Source: Haliotis asinina (taxonomy: Eukaryota; Mollusca; Gastropoda; Lepetellida; Haliotidae). From it: 64,000 nucleotides of DNA. The position numbers and the translations under genes are program-made. The notes under the pieces are model-generated. The model had not been told where the DNA came from and searched no databases. It was given only the letters and a program-made list of their open reading frames with translations. The stretch lies in NCBI RefSeq assembly GCF_037392515.1, contig NC_090291.1, positions 28,382,001 through 28,446,000 of the forward strand. Reading direction: 5' to 3'. The first letter of the stretch is position 1; the number at the start of each line of letters is the position of its first letter. Below are positions 23,610 through 35,339 of the stretch, piece by piece.

Positions 23610-26090
23610 CACACAGTGCTGATGATCATTGAAGTTTACATCCGTATGATAATACATGCTCAGTGTGAAACAGCACGCCCTTGATTTCTTTTAACGAATA
23701 ATCTTGGCGTCATACAACCTTACAATTACTTGTTACTTTACACCCCATGAGTCCAAACTTTTCTACAGATGGCAGAAGAGGGTGGGGTATGTCAGCATAC
23801 CCTTCATGACTTGTTTAAGTATTGTTCTTCACGCATCATTAGAAGCACCGTACAAGAGATAAAATTAACCTTGTCTATGAGCCACTGTCCCAGAAGAGTT
23901 TATCGGCACCAAAATGGTTAGTTATCACAAAAGAAGGCATTAACGCCATTCTGATAAGCCAATGAAAACTAATGAACGTTCACATTGGTACAATAAACAT
24001 GTTAAGAGGTGATTTGGCATCATAACGAGAATCTATGCGCCTGTAAGTGAAATCGGTTACCAGTGCAACCGCTGTATAGTGTTTCGTTAACTGAGCGAGA
24101 AGAATTATTAGGCACAGACTCGTGGCCGTAATGTCTCGAACAGCCGCCAGGTGGAGCCAGAGTACCTCATGCCCCTCGCTGTGCACCCTGGGAGCCAAGA
24201 CAAAGTGAACCTACCCGATGAACATGGGCCAAAGCGAGGCTGTAAGAGGCGTGCAATCAAACAGGTGCGTGTTGAGCGATACACAATTCCGAACGGTTAG
24301 CTTTGCTAAGTAAACCTTATCTGCTGCTCAGAGACATTTATTTGCTGATAACGTCATTATTCCTATGTCTCAAGTGGGAAATTGCAGTTTATTTTCAGGA
24401 AAATGTAAATAGATTGAGAATGATAGCCCAAAAGCTCTAAACGGAAAGTGTTAAGATTAAATCGATAATTTTCATTGGGCGAGGCAGAACGGTGTAATCG
24501 GGGTATTGTGTAAGTACACGCGGGGCTGGAACAGGCGGAGAGCAACAGTTCCAGAGGCCAGGCGGTACGGAATCCTCCGGTCGATATTAGAAGATGATAA
24601 GTAGAGAAACTAGCAGTCGTAGAAAGCAATTTATGGCACGAAAAATGCATTGAATGTCTGGCCAAAGATGTAATCTTCTATCGGCGCAGGTTCAGTGAAT
24701 AAGGCTTTTATAAATCGCCCCAAAGTCTGTTTGACTGGGTCTCGTTTTCATGCCACGTTACCCTCTGTCAACAAATCAATATTTAGATCAGTTTACCATT
24801 TTCCATTTAGTTTGGATGTAGTTGTCGTTAATCCTTTTCCCAATTACGATTTCAAGGAAACCTATAGCTAAAAAGAAAATACGAAGATATCGACCATGAT
24901 TGAAACCTGTAGGCTAAAACCACTCCTTGTAACACACGGAAACAGCCTCGCTTTGATTCTAGCCTGTTGCTTTCTCCGACGTCCGCGCTCTATTTTTCAT
25001 CACGAGTTCTTCTTGCATTATTCCATTCTCATTTAGGAACTGAGGTCTATTTCAGACGCGTAGAAAAACATTAATCAGTATCGATTCAAGCTTTCACTGA
25101 CTTTGAAACAGATTACGGAAGATGTGTCTCTTTGAGGAAACAAGTTCGAAACACAGTATTAGGTCCGGCCCTTTCTCTGCAGGCTGTGTCCCCGCTTCGG
25201 TGTATCCCCAATGTACTTCTAAGACACTGCCAGCAATAATCATTTCAAAGCCTTTAGTACACTCAAACAGCACAAATCCCTGACAAGGTCTTAGAACTCA
25301 GATCAAAGGGTACAGAGTGATTTTCTCATCACAGATGTCAAACGCGAAACGCTACGAGTCCGTTGATGACTACATGTTGATTTGAAACCTGTTAAACCTA
25401 AATGGCTGAATACTGTACCTTGCAAGGGTAATCCCCTTCAGGCAAAAAGGAAGTTGACAGACCTACCGGGACATTAGGATGCGGAGGGGAGCGCTTTGAT
25501 TCTCTGACTAGGAGATGGAAAACATGTCCATTTCTGATTGACATGTATTGAATCTTCGAGAGCGTCATTATGAGAGGAGTAGAGGAAATATTATGTCAAC
25601 AGGCGAGAATACAGTGCTCACAATGGTAACAAGCATTGGCGCGAGAGGCAGGATCTGGATGATTGGTTCTTCAAACATTTCGACAAAGTATTGTATTTCC
25701 CCAACAAGTACTTTCAATAGTTGATTATTCTCAGATTCTCTGTCAGCTAGGTCTTACAAAATGGCCTTTTAGGACGAATATACAACGCTTCCGCAAAATC
25801 CTAGGCTTTGGCTTTTCATCGACTTCGCTTGTACGCTTATTACAAAGGTGTTCTGTATGTAGTTAAGAGTTAGTACAGATTAAATGACATCCACGTGTAC
25901 ATAGGAACTACTCAGCAGAGCTGCACAGTGTTCAGCTGCGCTGTCATCTTATGCCAGAATGCCATTCTCATCTAGACAGATCTGTTAACACAATGCAGTG
26001 TCACCCGTCCACATCTAGGTTATAGCTGGACTTCTGCAACTAATACTTTAAGAGCCGACTATTCTTGTATCTTCTATTGTACTAACGGGT
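23610..26090. other. Intergenic stretch, nothing recognised
   Basis: Unique sequence with no supported gene. Short open frames lack family resemblance. Confidence 0.5.
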
Positions 26091-26092
26091 TC

Positions 26093-26160
26093 AGGGGCGG
26101 TGTGGTAGCCTAGTGGGTAATGCATTCGCTCGCCACATCGAAGACCTGGGTTGCATTGTA
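26093..26160 (+). mobile_element. SINE-like family B copy, head only
   Basis: GGGGCGGTGTGGTAGCCTAG with TGCATTCGCTCGCCACATCG and AAGACCTGGGTTGCATT gives box A and a mutated box B. Homology is lost soon after, though GGCCCTGAAACCTGGAATAT further on may be a decayed tail. It resembles a tRNA gene only through its SINE head. Confidence 0.75.
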
Positions 26161-26462
26161 AAAACTACTTATGTTTAATTCTGTAAAATGTATATGGCCC
26201 TGAAACCTGGAATATAATAAAATTGCACGCATAGCTATATGCGTAATGCTACGTGAAGCAACATATATGCGGCAAACCAACTCCTTGTGCATATAGATAT
26301 TGTCCCACTTACTTTGTAAGAAACTTCAGTCATTACAAACGTGGAACATTTGAAGCTTCTTCTCAATCTGAATCCATCGGATAGACATTGTGACCACCTG
26401 ATACCCTTAGTGACAACTAAAACTACGGTACATGTGCCAGATGTAGAACAAATGTCGGTCTG

Positions 26463-26652
26463 AATGGGGAATTCAGAGGATACAACAAGGGTGGATCTAT
26501 GTGGGGTATTCAGGGGATAGATCAAGGGCCAGTCTGAGTGATGCATTCAAAGGATAGAACCAGGGAAGGTCTGGATGGGGGATTCTTCAGATAGGACAAT
26601 GGAGGGCGTGGATGGGGTATTCTGGAGATAGAACCAGGGCGAGTGTGGATGC
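26463..26652. repeat. 38-bp degenerate tandem repeat, five units
   Basis: Units share GGGGTATTCAGGGGATAGA and AACCAGGGnnnGTCTGGATG, with starts near 26464, 26502, 26540, 26580 and 26616. Confidence 0.8.
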
Positions 26653-27091
26653 CCAGGCGGGGCGTTTATGTTGAACTGCGACATGATATCTCACTATACA
26701 CCGGCCTCAAATCAGGTCACACTCATGTCTTACACTGTACAATAATTACATGCAGCGTTAAACTCCCTTTCACGGCGCCCAACCTCACTACAACATCTGA
26801 ACAAACTTCTCTGATCCGATCCTCCAAACACACAATGCCAACAATTTTTGCCACGCCCATCATTTCGTAATTTAACGTCAGGAATTAACGTTTGGCGCCC
26901 ACAGTCGCCATGGAGACCATCATCAGTGATCAGAAACATGCCAAATACACCTCATATATCCCAATAAACGCGTCGTCCAGTGGCACCGATATGCCATGAC
27001 AGATACTGTACGTAACTCAACTCTAATGGAATTGAGAAATGACACATGTTTATGCGCGGTGTTTGACACATGACATATGACAAACACAGGA

Positions 27092-27099
27092 TGACGTCA
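27092..27099. promoter_or_regulatory. Palindromic CRE site TGACGTCA (1 of 3)
   Basis: An exact 8-bp consensus for CREB/ATF-type bZIP factors. Confidence 0.35.
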
Positions 27100-27765
27100 C
27101 GTTCACTCAGTGCGACACAATTGAGCCACGGGAGCACAAAGGTATGACGCAATTGAGCTTGAAGGTCGCATCTCCAACAATCACAGACAACAATAACCGC
27201 TGACAACCAATCACATTGAAGATAGTGTGTATTTTACAAGCCCCGTAGAGTAAAAGCTAAACAACGTGAAAAATATTGAAATAATGTCAAACTAATCTAG
27301 TCCTTATTGAATGAACGATCACATCGTCATTAACGCTGAAAGGTTTGTGGACGATCGATTCGAGGTCCATATTTTCCACATTTTCTGAAGCATCTTCCGT
27401 GTTACGTCTTGTACAATACGCGCTCCACTGCCAAAGGCAATTTGTCATCCGTCGTCCCGTATTTAATGATGACCTTTAGTTCCAAAATATCCTGTATATT
27501 GGCAGTCACACCTACATCCAATCCCCAACGATTATCTTGTATCATTAATGCCTGAAAATACTTTTGGTGTTGTAGCTTATTCTAGCGAAGACAGAAGAAA
27601 TGTCGCAATGCCTAAACAAGGCAAATATTATCTGGGGAAGCTATACCAGATTATAGTTATTTTCTCTAGCCCCTAGTAGCATAGATCGCCAAAATGTCGC
27701 ACACAGTGTCTTATTTCAGCTTCTGTAGATATATATAGGATGCTGATCTTTGCGCCATTACTCAA

Positions 27766-27786
27766 TGACGTCATCAAACGCACGTG
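27766..27786. promoter_or_regulatory. Palindromic CRE site (2 of 3) with an adjacent CACGTG E-box
   Basis: TGACGTCA lies at 27766-27773 and CACGTG at 27781-27786, 7 bp apart. A TATATATA-like run lies about 30 bp to the left. This looks like a compact bZIP/bHLH control element. Confidence 0.4.
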
Positions 27787-28258
27787 CTGGGAGAGAAGGA
27801 GAGATTGGCTCGGCGCCCTATATGTGATAACAGGTGTTCGCTGCTATTTTGGTGGATCCCAGAGTCTCCGATTGCACGGTTTTTTGGATGGCCGAGACGG
27901 GACTAGTTCTAGATGCTGTTATTGATTCCAGATCTAGCCTAGATTAGCAACGGAGGGGAGCAAGCAACAGCAACCATGGCACTTGTAGAGTGATCGGAGT
28001 GGGATGGAGCACAGGTGTATTTCAGGCCTTTGATGTTAGGTTCGGCAATGAGTGAGAGACAGCCAGACAAGGAGAAGACACACAGAGAAAGAGAGACGTC
28101 TCTAATGAATACCATTGGACATTAGGTATAGATGTACTCTGTCAGTTAGCAACAGGGCAAATTCTCGTGTTATTTCATCTTCAACGGTGATGAATAAACA
28201 ATCGGTTGATGTTGAATGAGTGAGTGAATTACCAGAAGTGCCTGATCTATTTGACGAT

Positions 28259-28372
28259 AATAGTTGGATGGTTTCCTCTGTAGTGAACAGTACATAATAG
28301 TTGGATGGTTTCCTCTGTAGTGAACAGTACATAATAGTTAGATGGTTTCCTCTGTACTGAACAGTACATAAT
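28259..28372. repeat. 37-bp tandem repeat, three units
   Basis: The unit includes TAGTTGGATGGTTTCCTCTG followed by TAGTGAACAGTACATAA. Starts are at 28261, 28298 and 28335, with very few differences. Confidence 0.92.
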
Positions 28373-28900
28373 AAATGAAGCACTTCGGTGTTTATTCTGC
28401 AGTTTGCATGTTGGTTTGGACGTGTTTATTCTGAAGCTGTAGCTGAATAGTGAAGAAAGAATCTCAAAGTGAAACGTTTTACGAAAAACTTTATCGTGAC
28501 ACCAGTCGATATATCCCATTTGGACAACGTATATAGTGAAATAGCGATATAAAAATGAGGTAGTATATAACGTTGTGGCAACGTTGTATCATGTCGTTAA
28601 AAATCTACAGCCTTTCCACAACGTTGCGAAAACATTGTGTGTAGCGGTTAAAATATGACATTGTCCCTATTAATTTCTGCCCCATAGTCAAGCCAGGAGA
28701 AGCCAGCGAACAAACCTGTTGATGTCATGTACGAATATGGGACCACTACAGACGTATCTATCATTGCCATGGCACTAGAAGCTGTAGGTAGTATAATTAC
28801 TCCCGGTCGTGGAACGGACTCCCCTGGGTCATCCAATTACAGGAACCGATATACTGTAACCGGGAAGGGGCGTCCGTCTCCAAGAGATACAGGTCGTCAA

Positions 28901-28908
28901 TGACGTCA
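28901..28908. promoter_or_regulatory. Palindromic CRE site TGACGTCA (3 of 3)
   Basis: An exact consensus within CAATGACGTCATCGAAC. Its right flank (TCATC) resembles that of site 2. Confidence 0.35.
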
Positions 28909-28909
28909 T

Positions 28910-29455
28910 CGAACCTCTCTTTGCCGGGGAATAAAAAGACTTACACGGACTCGGTGTTGTAAGACGGAAGATGACATTATTGCTACACATGCCGACAGCA
29001 TAATGTGCGTTTTTGTTCTTTAAAAAACTATTCGGATGTGTAATTCTGGGCAGCCTCCCAGCAACATGTTTCGAATATTGAATGTATTCATAACCTTCAG
29101 TTGACATCGGAAACATCACTGTGGTAGTGAGTTTGTCGGGAAGGACATATTGAGGAATATGATCTGTTTGTTCAACAAGTTCCACTTAAAGTAATAAATA
29201 CATTTGAAGGCACTATCATTACCATGATGTTTTACAGGTAAAGAAGCAGCAAGGACAGGCCAGGTATCCATGGTCATAAATATCATTATTTTTACTGTTG
29301 TTATTATGGTTGTTGTTTGTTGTTATAGTAGTTGTTGTTGATGCTGTCATTAATACCATTATCAAGGATTCGTTGGTTACAGAATACATCGCATGCTAAT
29401 TTGCTTTAGTGTAATAAGACAAGCGAGACTATGATGTTATAGGTTGTGCGCAGAC
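28910..29455. other. Intergenic stretch, nothing recognised
   Basis: Includes a short GTT/GTTGTT-rich low-complexity patch around 29295-29345 and no gene. Confidence 0.5.
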
Positions 29456-29460
29456 AGTGG

Positions 29461-29715
29461 GTTGAGTGAGGTGTATTCAGTTTTGTCCCGCTCTCAGCAA
29501 TATTCCAGCTATATGACGGCGAACTCTAAAGAATCGAGTCTGGAGCAGACAATCCGGGGATCAAATGGATGAGCATCGATTTACTTAATTGGGATATAAT
29601 GACAAGTGCCAACCAAGTCAGCAATCTTGACCTCCCGATCCCGTTAGTCACCTCTTACGACAAGCATCTCTGTACCTGGTGGTAAAATAACTCAACCGAC
29701 ATCCAGTCTTTAAGT
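29461..29715 (-). mobile_element. SINE-like family A copy, nearly complete
   Basis: The plus strand shows CTCAGCAATATTCCAGCTAT, AATCGAGTCTGGAGCAGACA, GATGAGCATCGATTTACTTA, CCTCCCGATCCCGTTAGTCA and CCTCTTACGACAAGCAT in the family A order. Confidence 0.88.
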
Positions 29716-29719
29716 TACC

Positions 29720-31830
29720 GACATCTTCACGCGATCTTAACAATGCTTATTCTTCAATGCGTGGACATTAATAAGCAAATTCGGTGCATTCAGTTAAGGT
29801 TTGTCATATGATTTTGACTGAATACACATTGAAGACTTCTAATTGGAGGGAATTAAGCCAAGCCATCTATCTGCCGCCTTCCGGGATGTTGGTAAGCACG
29901 TTACCAGCATCACTTTATGTAGGTACAGTGAAGCATGGGGATTATCTTTTCTAAGCGGGAACCGCTTGGCATTACCAAATTTGATACTGTTCTTGCCGAG
30001 TTTCGCCCTATTCAACATGACTGGTATGAATACAGATGGGGCAGTGGTCAACGTGTTTTACGGGTCAAGTGGAAGACCGGGGCTCGAGTCACATCATGGT
30101 TACAGTATGTAAAGACAATATTCGGTGTCCACGAGTAGAATATTGAGTACGTCTAAAATCACTGGTTCACAAAGAATAGCACTTGGGTACATTATGTGGA
30201 ACCTAATTTTTATAGGCTTTCATCGTCACATTGCTGACATATTTATAGAACAACGGCATAAATCATTACTAACACACTGTCTCGCCTATCTGTCGCTTCT
30301 ACATCCTAATTTTAAAGATTTGTCAACTTTAACCCTTAAAGACAAGAACATGCTTTGAAACATCAATTTGTTATCACACTTGCCGTAGTGGCATAGGTCT
30401 TTCGAACAGTTTTTATTTCAACTCCAGATGACAGGTTGTATGCAATATTTAAATTTTAAAATCGCTTAGAAAATTCTAGTCACACCAAAGTTAGTGTGCA
30501 GTTTTATAGAAAGGCCTAAGAATCGAATATTTTTCACATGGACTCAAACTTAAAGCAAACTAAATGCGTGCAAAAGAAAAGAAGACCCCAAGTCTAAAAT
30601 TGATAATGGAAATTCAAATAAGAGCACAAATTCTTTCTTCGCGAATCTCAAACCCAGTCTTCAACTACTTTTTAAGAAAATGCGTCCATTCAACCATTAT
30701 TCCGAAACCCTCCCAATCAGCACGCACCCACCCATCACACTACCCTCCTCGGGGAAGTCTCACAACACGTTCTATAATTGGCATCGTTGGTAAGGCCTTT
30801 AAGTTAGCGGTACATTCAGTGTACATGCTCCATATCATCTCCAGTCTTTGCTGTTTAATGGACGCTATGGCGACGCGAACATCATCGTCTCCAATTCATT
30901 AAGGTTTGAATGTGATCGAGTGTTTGTCATTTCCTGGTGAATAAATGATTTATAATCTGACAAAATTGGGGTTTTAAAACAATGGTTGAGCATCCCACGG
31001 GCTCACCTAGACGACTCTCTCCGATGCACAGAATCCGTCTTCTTCTTTCCTTTTGCACTTTTTATTGTAATTCTGAAGAATACTCTATTTCTACATCTTC
31101 CATGTTGGTTGTCTTCTGTTGCCCAGTAGAACGACACAAAACATTTTTAGTCCTATGAATAATTGATGGGAATTTGCAATTTCAGATATGCGGGCTTAGA
31201 AGAATTACTGGAAATCTGTTTAGATTAATTCATACGTGCGTGCATTTCGGTGTCTAAATATTACACAATTATTCAAAACAAACTCCACATTTTACTGCCG
31301 TTTAATCGCTTTTTGAAATTCTAAATGTCCAATGTTTTGTTGGAGAGTTATGTGATGAGATCACGGCTTTTCAAAACGAGCCCTTGAATTATGCTATTTA
31401 CGTGATGCTTTTGTGTAGATGTTCAGGGAATATTATCAAAATGATTTGCGCTTGGCTGATTACGGTTTAAGCTTTAAAAAGTTATGGTTTCTAAAACACT
31501 ATTATATTTGTTAAAGTATCCAGAATCAGGCGTTCGGTATTGTAGAGATCCACACTGAGGGAAATGTACCAAATGTCCACAGTGCGATGAGGATAACAAG
31601 GAAGTTGCAAGGAAGAGATGCAGGCCTCAGCTTATGTGGCGCTGTGTCGTATAATGATGATCATAAAATGGATCGGCATATCGCCAGAATGCGTCCTTCG
31701 TATGTATTGTTTAATACAGTTTCATTAAATAGCCAAATATAACACATCCGAATCGATCTCCTTCGTGTGAATGTCACAGATAACTAACTGTTCACATCAA
31801 ATGAAGATCACATGTTACTGTCTGCCTGTA
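29720..31830. other. AT-rich intergenic stretch, nothing recognised
   Basis: Overlapping open frames near 29840-30140 on both strands are short and unrelated to known families. No RNA gene or repeat is recognised. Confidence 0.5.
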
Positions 31831-31834
31831 GTGT

Positions 31835-32265
31835 GGGGTCAAATATTATTGTCCGTGTTATGGATACATCAAACATTTCTATCCGCGTAATGGTGACATC
31901 AGATATTACTGCCCCCGTCACGAAGAGATCAAACATCACTGTCCGTCTCATGGTGAGATCAAACATTACTGTCTGTGTCATGGAGAGATCAAACATTACT
32001 GTCTGTGTCATGGAGGGATCGAACATTACTGTCTGTGTCATGGAGAGATCGAACACTACTATCTATGTCGTGGAGAAATCAAACATTTCTGTCTGTGTCA
32101 TGGAGAGATCAAATATTTCTGTCCGTGTCATAGTGAGATGAAGCATTAGTGTCCCTGACACCTAGAGATCAAACATTACTGTCCTTGACATGGAGACATC
32201 AAACAATATTGTCCGTGACATGGAGAGGTCAAACATTTCTGTCCGTGTCATGGAGAAATTACACA
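31835..32265. repeat. Second 30-bp minisatellite, about 14 units
   Basis: The unit includes TGGAGAGATCAAACATTACT followed by GTCTGTGTCA. The array keeps a strict 30-bp register for most of its length, so 10-residue repeat frames (MERSNITVCV on plus, MFDLSMTQTV on minus) appear on both strands. Nothing indicates translation. Confidence 0.95.
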
Positions 32266-32269
32266 AGAC

Positions 32270-32860
32270 CGCGGCAAGACTAAGAAAACACATATGATCA
32301 TTCTACATTCTGACTGCTTACTCGAGATTCCGCACTTAAGAATGATCGATATATGAATGAGTTTCTTGCAGGTTCCGGAATGAGGCGAGTGGTAACGAAT
32401 TTGCACCAACGCTTCTAACATTCTTTTGCGCATGTTTTGTCGGACAACGCACCATATCCATACCGGACAGAGCGGTTTTCCGCAGGACATATACGGTTCT
32501 GTCTCCGAACACGATCAATGACGGTTTTATACTCATGCCTGGAGCTCTGCAGAGAGCTGTACTTGCACTGTCCCCTTGATGCATGACAGTGACCCAGTTA
32601 ATCCACATTGAAACGGGTCGGATCTTCCAACCTTCCAGACCGGATATCCGGTTGAAGGGACTTCCTGTCAGCGAGAGTCGTGGAAGGAAGTATACGCTTC
32701 CTTGTCGTTTGTGGGCGCTGTCATTACAAGATCACCCACACGTCAACAGCGTGTCCATAATGATCACAGTCTATAGAATGGGATGAGTTCGAAGATTCTC
32801 ACCTCGGCGCACATCATCATGTTGGCTTACTCTGGCCGTTATTGTGATGACAGTGTGATG
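32270..32860. other. Intergenic stretch, nothing recognised
   Basis: Overlapping open frames of up to 90 codons on both strands show no known domain. Confidence 0.45.
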
Positions 32861-32869
32861 TGTGGTGAT

Positions 32870-33190
32870 GTAAACACGGAAGGCTGGTGTCTAGTGGTGT
32901 AATCGTGGTCTTGTGGATGTAGAACTGTCTGGTGGCGGTATACCTGTCTCCGTACATGTGAAGATGGTTGGCTGCTGTCTGATTATGTCAATATATATAT
33001 TGGTAGGCCTCTAGTGGTGAGGTGATGTCTGATGATGACATGGTAAAGTGGTGTCTGGTGCTATTGAACTGTTGTGATTGTGTCAGGTGATGTTGAAATG
33101 GTAAGATGGTGTCTAGTGGTGTTAAAATGGTAAGGTGGTGTCTGGTGGTGTTGAAATGGTAAGATGGTGTCTGGTGATATGGACATTGTC
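32870..33190. repeat. Degenerate GGTGTCTGGTG tract with a 29-bp periodic core
   Basis: GTTGAAATGGTAAGRTGGTG-type units start at 33092, 33121 and 33150. The flanks contain older, more diverged GGTGTCTRGTGGTG words. Confidence 0.75.
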
Positions 33191-33199
33191 AGGTTGTGG

Positions 33200-34650
33200 T
33201 GGGTTGTGTTAACACAGTAGGCTAATGTCTCATGGCGTACCTACAGTAAAGACGTGTCACGTTGTATTGACGTGGTAGACTGTCTATCCCTACTCTTCTC
33301 TTAGGCAGACATCCAATCGATATAAATTTCGCATCATGGGCGTGCTTCTTCTTCCGTCTGAGTAATAAGTTCGAATCCCACATTCACCCAACTTATTGTC
33401 GAAGGTTGGTTTCCGCCGAAGTGGTATCGGCCTGCATCTCCAACTAGGGTCACATATACCTTTCGACACTCATGTTGTAAACAACTGGATTTTATGTAAA
33501 AATAGGATTCTGAAGGATGGAGCACGGATCAATAACCAGACGAAACATTTCGCCTTTCGTACGCACACCCTAGCAGCTTAAAACAGGTTATTTATACCTT
33601 GCCCCTAAGGCTCTAAAGACCCCTTTACAAACTCAAAACAAACAGAAGAAATTTTCTCGAACAACCCAAAAGTTCAGTCTGTCAGAAACTCAGCATTTTT
33701 GTCCTGTTCTCACTGTTCAGCGGAGCGGGACACATTCGCTCACCATCAGCACCGGATCAAAGTTTGGGATGGTTATCAGGCCTCCCCTCGTCTCAGACTC
33801 CGGTGTTCGCCTCAGACCAGGCGTGACAACGCTACGCAGGGAGGTCAGGGGGGTCGTACAACATCGTCTGTTTTCTCCTTTCATGACATCGCCATTACCA
33901 GATTTTACCGATTATAAAACTATTCAGCAGGTCTGTTAAGCTTAGTTATATGTCGTGTGTGGGTTATCTTTGTTCATCTAAATTGCAAAGTAAATTTGTT
34001 TGTGTACTTCATATGTGCATGCCCGAGGGCTCCCAGTGGGTCGTCCAGGGGAACCTGTCTTAGGTTTAATCACGCCTCACCTGGCGCTCGTTCTCGCCGC
34101 TCGGCTGTTTCCGTTAACAATCGGTATATGAAAGTGCACTGAAGCACACAATTTGACAAAATGGCACATTTCAGATATATTATTTGCGTTTGATAACTAT
34201 TCATAATGCCGCCTTTAGCTCATTAATCTGTATGTTTATCTCGTAGACAGGCTAGTTCAATTTGTTTGAAGGGGCTATGCCATACGGTCTGGTAACTCAT
34301 TATTTTTCTATGCCTAAAAATTGAAATTAGTTCAATGTGTGAAAATGAGACAATGCCGCTGTATAATTAAGGTGGCAATTAACTGCAGGATGGATATTCA
34401 CCATCCAATCTGAGTTGGCGAAAACAAATGGGTTCAGAGCGATTTGAATCCAACTTGGTTGGACTGCCCACTGGTCCGAGTCTAGTGCCGCTTTATGAGA
34501 GAGGACACGGTCTAGAGACCCCTTTCTGTCCAGGTCTAGACGTTGTAATTAGTGCCATGTGTGGAACTGAGGCATTGTCTCTGAGTTGTTCTGGTCATCT
34601 GTCATAGTCAGACAAACATATATACCATACTAGTGGAATCAGGTTTGTTC
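33200..34650. other. Intergenic stretch, nothing recognised
   Basis: No supported gene. GTTCGAATCCC at 33370 looks like a tRNA box B, but no box A or foldable tRNA body surrounds it. Confidence 0.45.
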
Positions 34651-34654
34651 GGAC

Positions 34655-35335
34655 TTTGAGTTCGGGTATCAGTGTGAGATCTAAACAAGCCCATGTTATA
34701 GATTCTTACTCCATGTGAACGCAGTATCTCTCGAGGGTCTATTGGGTTTGTGGTCATCGATGTAAATGTCTCCAAAGTCCGTGTCATTGTAGGCTATCGA
34801 TTTAAAATCCTTCGAATGGCTGTTTCATTGTGGACTAATCAATGTTAGATCTCACGAAAGTCTATGTTCTATTGGGACTGTCGATGTACAATCACTCGAT
34901 GTACGTCGTTTGTAGGAAATAGCGATGTGAGATCCCTCGAATATCCATGTCATTGTGAACTGTAGACGCAAAATCCAAAGATCTCTGAGTCAATTTTGTT
35001 CATGAGTATCAATATATGATCCTTGGAAAGTCTCAATTATGTTGGGGCTATCGAATTAAGATATGATGAAGTCTTTTGGGCGTATGGATGTACGATTCCT
35101 AAAATGTGTATGTTATTTGGGGCAGTCGATGTCTCAATCCGAAGTCTGTGTAGTTTTTGGGTAGAAGTGTAAGATGCTTGGAAATTCGTATGTCCGATGC
35201 GGTTTTGATTAAAGATCTTGATCGTTTGGAACTACTGATGTAAGATCGCCTCGAAATTCTATGTCTTAGACCGGTTTCAAAGTTAGATCCCCCCAAAATT
35301 AGAACATGTCTTGTAAAGTATCAGTGTAGGAGCTC
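34655..35335. repeat. Old, degenerate 41-bp minisatellite, about 16 units
   Basis: Variants of CTATCGATGTAAGATCCCTC followed by GAAAGTCTATGTCATTGTGG recur about every 39-43 bp (for example near 34756, 34796, 34837, 34880, 34922, 34962, 35005, 35047, 35084 and 35123). Divergence is high and there are indels. Confidence 0.75.
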
Positions 35336-35339
35336 TCAC

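Larger units (their letters stand above)
26660..28250. other. Intergenic stretch carrying CRE-type palindromes
   Basis: No coding sequence is recognised. The two exact TGACGTCA sites listed separately lie here, and a third follows at 28901. A TATATATA run at 27731-27736 and a CACGTG E-box at 27781 flank the second site, so a start site near 27.75 kb is possible but unproven. Confidence 0.4.

Noticed and set aside
23493..23684. LHYTT repeat peptide
   Set aside because: Translation of a pure 5-bp microsatellite.
33365..33375. Isolated GTTCGAATCCC box-B-like word
   Set aside because: No box A or tRNA-like body nearby.
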